Below, in pieces: positions 62,593 to 64,000 of a stretch of 64,000 nucleotides of DNA; position 1 is the first letter of the stretch; each line of letters starts with the position of its first letter. The stretch comes from Rheinheimera hassiensis (lineage in GTDB: Bacteria; Pseudomonadota; Gammaproteobacteria; Enterobacterales; Alteromonadaceae): positions 62,001 to 126,000 of the forward strand of contig NZ_JAKUJZ010000003.1 in NCBI RefSeq assembly GCF_022436675.1, in the 5' to 3' direction. The notes below the pieces were generated by a model, which had not been told where the DNA came from, ran no database searches, and worked only from the letters and a program-made list of their open reading frames with translations. The position numbers and the translations under genes are program-made.

Positions 62593-63762
62593 CTACAATA
62601 ACGCCTTGATTGCACTGTTCAAACCCTGCAGCGTAAGAGCAAACATACGCTTTTGTAGCAACTGCTCTATCATGCCAATAGAATAATACTGCCCCCACCA
62701 TGCCAGTGGCTGCGGGTTTAGCCACACCGCTTTGGGATATTGCGTTAATAAGCGCTGCAGCCATACCTTGCCGGGCAGCTCGTTGTAGTGCTCAACACTG
62801 CCGCCAGGGTAGTCAATCTCATATGGGCCCATAGTGGCATCACCGACAAAGATCAGTTTGTAGTCGCTACCGTAGGTATGAATAATATCGTCTACTTTTA
62901 TCTGCTCGGTATAACGGCGTTTGTTGTCGCGCCACACGCCTTCATACACACAGTTATGAAAGTAGAAAAATTCCAGATGTTTAAACTCGGTTTTAACAGC
63001 GGCAAACAGTTTCTGGCATTGCTCAATATGGTCATCCATTGAGCCACCCACATCAAAAAACACCAGCAGTTTAATGGCGTTGTGCCGCTCGCGCATAAAG
63101 CGTAAATCCAGCCAACCGGCCTGCTCAGACGTAGCCTGAATAGTGCCGTGTAAATCCAGCTCGGTTTCCGCGCCGCTGCGGGCAAATTTACGCAGCTGTT
63201 TCAGTGCCAGTTTAATACTGCGGTTGTTAAGCTCGCTGTCGGTGTCCAGGTCTTTAAACTCGCGTTTATCCCACACCTTTACCGCACGGCCCGCACCACT
63301 GCCCTGCTGGCCTATGCGCACGCCTTCGGGGTTGTAACCATAAGCACCAAAAGGAGACGTGCCGCCGGTACCTATCCACTTATTGCCACCGCTATGCTTT
63401 TTTTGCTGCTCGGCTAAGCGCTCACGCAGGGTTTGCAGCAGTTTATCCAGCCCTCCCAACGCTAGCAGTTTGGCTTTATCTTCGTCAGTAAGCTTGCGCA
63501 GCACTTCGGGCACCAGCCAGTCCGGCGGTATGCTGGCGGCGATGTCTACTTCTGCTACCCCCTCAAAGTAATCAGCAAAGGCACGGTCGAACTTATCGTA
63601 TTGGGTTTCATCTTTTACCAGACACAGCCTGGCTAACTGGTAAAAAGCCTCAGTGTCAGCGAAAATCACCTGCTGTTTAACTGCATTAAGCAAGTCCAGC
63701 AGTTCGGTAATGCTGGTTTTTAAGCCGTATTTGCGTAGCGTAAAAAAGAAGTCAATTAGCAT
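62593..63762 (-). CDS. VWA (CoxE-like) domain protein
   Basis: This is a 389-residue protein whose C-terminal half is a von Willebrand A-like domain with the metal site DVGGSMDDH (near residue 227) and a later VGDATMGPYE. The N-terminal half is helical (residues 1-130). Such proteins act with MoxR-type AAA+ ATPases as chaperone-like pairs, and the end of a probable such ATPase gene lies just upstream (63948-64000). The two genes are separated by a degenerate REP-like repeat. Confidence 0.85.
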   Translation of the reverse strand: MLIDFFFTLRKYGLKTSITELLDLLNAVKQQVIFADTEAFYQLARLCLVKDETQYDKFDRAFADYFEGVAEVDIAASIPPDWLVPEVLRKLTDEDKAKLLALGGLDKLLQTLRERLAEQQKKHSGGNKWIGTGGTSPFGAYGYNPEGVRIGQQGSGAGRAVKVWDKREFKDLDTDSELNNRSIKLALKQLRKFARSGAETELDLHGTIQATSEQAGWLDLRFMRERHNAIKLLVFFDVGGSMDDHIEQCQKLFAAVKTEFKHLEFFYFHNCVYEGVWRDNKRRYTEQIKVDDIIHTYGSDYKLIFVGDATMGPYEIDYPGGSVEHYNELPGKVWLQRLLTQYPKAVWLNPQPLAWWGQYYSIGMIEQLLQKRMFALTLQGLNSAIKALL

Positions 63763-63815
63763 GTGCTGGTTCCGCTGTGCTGTTCCCGCTGCGGCTCACA
63801 ACACTTGCCCCGGCT

Positions 63816-63866
63816 CGTCGCAGCAACTCGCTCGGGCTGGCGCCCTCGCTCAGACACTCTGCGTCG
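63816..63866. repeat. REP-like hairpin repeat, divergent copy 4
   Basis: CGTCGCAG and CTGCGTCG pair at seven of eight positions and enclose CAACTCG, an inner hairpin (CTCGGGC with GCCCTCG) and CTCAGACACT. The words shared with the other copies show descent. Bases that differ do so in pairs (A-T to G-C in the outer stem). It lies between the VWA gene and the end of the upstream gene. Confidence 0.7.
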
Positions 63867-63947
63867 ACCGGAACAAGGTTCTGATCCTTCGCTGGCATAA
63901 TTGTCGCAGCCGATCGAGGCGAATAAAATTCCTAACACAAGCATCCT

Positions 63948-64000
63948 TTAGCGCCCTTGCCTTTTTGCCAAAAACGCCAGCTTCTCTACCAGGCTAAGAT
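63948..64000 (-). CDS. C-terminus of upstream gene, probable MoxR-type ATPase (partial)
   Basis: The last seventeen codons of a minus-strand frame end at 63948 (LSLVEKLAFLAKRQGR). Most of the gene lies outside the window. MoxR-type AAA+ ATPase genes usually precede VWA/CoxE genes, so that identity is inferred from context and not shown by this fragment. Confidence 0.4.
   Translation of the reverse strand, partial: LSLVEKLAFLAKRQGR

Overview
The window is a chromosomal segment of a gammaproteobacterium of the Alteromonadales/Chromatiales borderland. The gene set (small high-potential iron-sulfur protein, astC-astA with a DUF1338 gene, sigma-54-controlled ABC exporter, class I fumarase, DUF3667, DUF3718 and DUF1840 proteins) and moderate GC with many CAG/CTG-rich genes suggest a Rheinheimera/Arsukibacterium/Alishewanella-like bacterium. 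This placement is an inference from gene content, not from a marker gene. No rRNA, complete tRNA, CRISPR array, prophage or insertion sequence was seen.

Layout. 1-2150: AT-rich end of an integron cassette array, all genes on the minus strand, with two convincing attC sites (225-296 and 1675-1729) and no integrase gene to the right. One cassette carries a two-gene unit with a HEPN RX4H motif. 2333-3897: two membrane-linked hypotheticals. 3965-11289: TGTCCGC operators, a sigma-54 promoter and a six-gene unit (adaptor, ATPase, two permeases, NtrC-type regulator, histidine kinase). 11295-14864: a c-di-GMP-I riboswitch in front of a DUF3718 gene, a guanidine-II riboswitch in front of a guanidinium exporter gene, a Kef-type antiporter and DUF1289. 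15001-25524: propeller-amidohydrolase, FG-GAP protein, the astC-astA-DUF1338 operon with a divergent AsnC/Lrp regulator, and a lipoprotein 5'-nucleotidase. 25681-41754: housekeeping genes (VOC, HIT, formaldehyde detoxification pair with LysR regulator, two DsbA-family proteins, thiolase, S9 peptidase, fumarase, PabB, NudL, SdaA, HiPIP). 41941-45396: FolM and a J-domain-led operon of three unrecognised genes. 45436-58375: accessory-looking small genes (GNATs, VOCs, Qnr-like pentapeptide protein, CHAP, two LprI-like proteins, VapBC). 58417-62484: c-di-GMP/HDOD signalling genes. 62593-64000: VWA protein and the end of what is probably a MoxR-type ATPase gene.

Two families of short structured repeats are scattered between genes. 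One is a REP-like hairpin of about 53 bp (four copies: 26671, 27723, 29099, 63816). The other is a 105-bp element with inverted ends (33711 and 39555). Paired base changes between copies indicate that their folded form is conserved.

How the parts work together: c-di-GMP is a recurring theme, with two GGDEF cyclases, one degenerate EAL-HDOD protein, one HDOD protein and a c-di-GMP riboswitch. Export and stress defence form a second theme (MacAB-like exporter with its own two-component system, guanidinium exporter, formaldehyde detoxification, Qnr-like protein). The best candidates for undescribed biology are the HEPN cassette pair, the J-domain operon and the 105-bp repeat.
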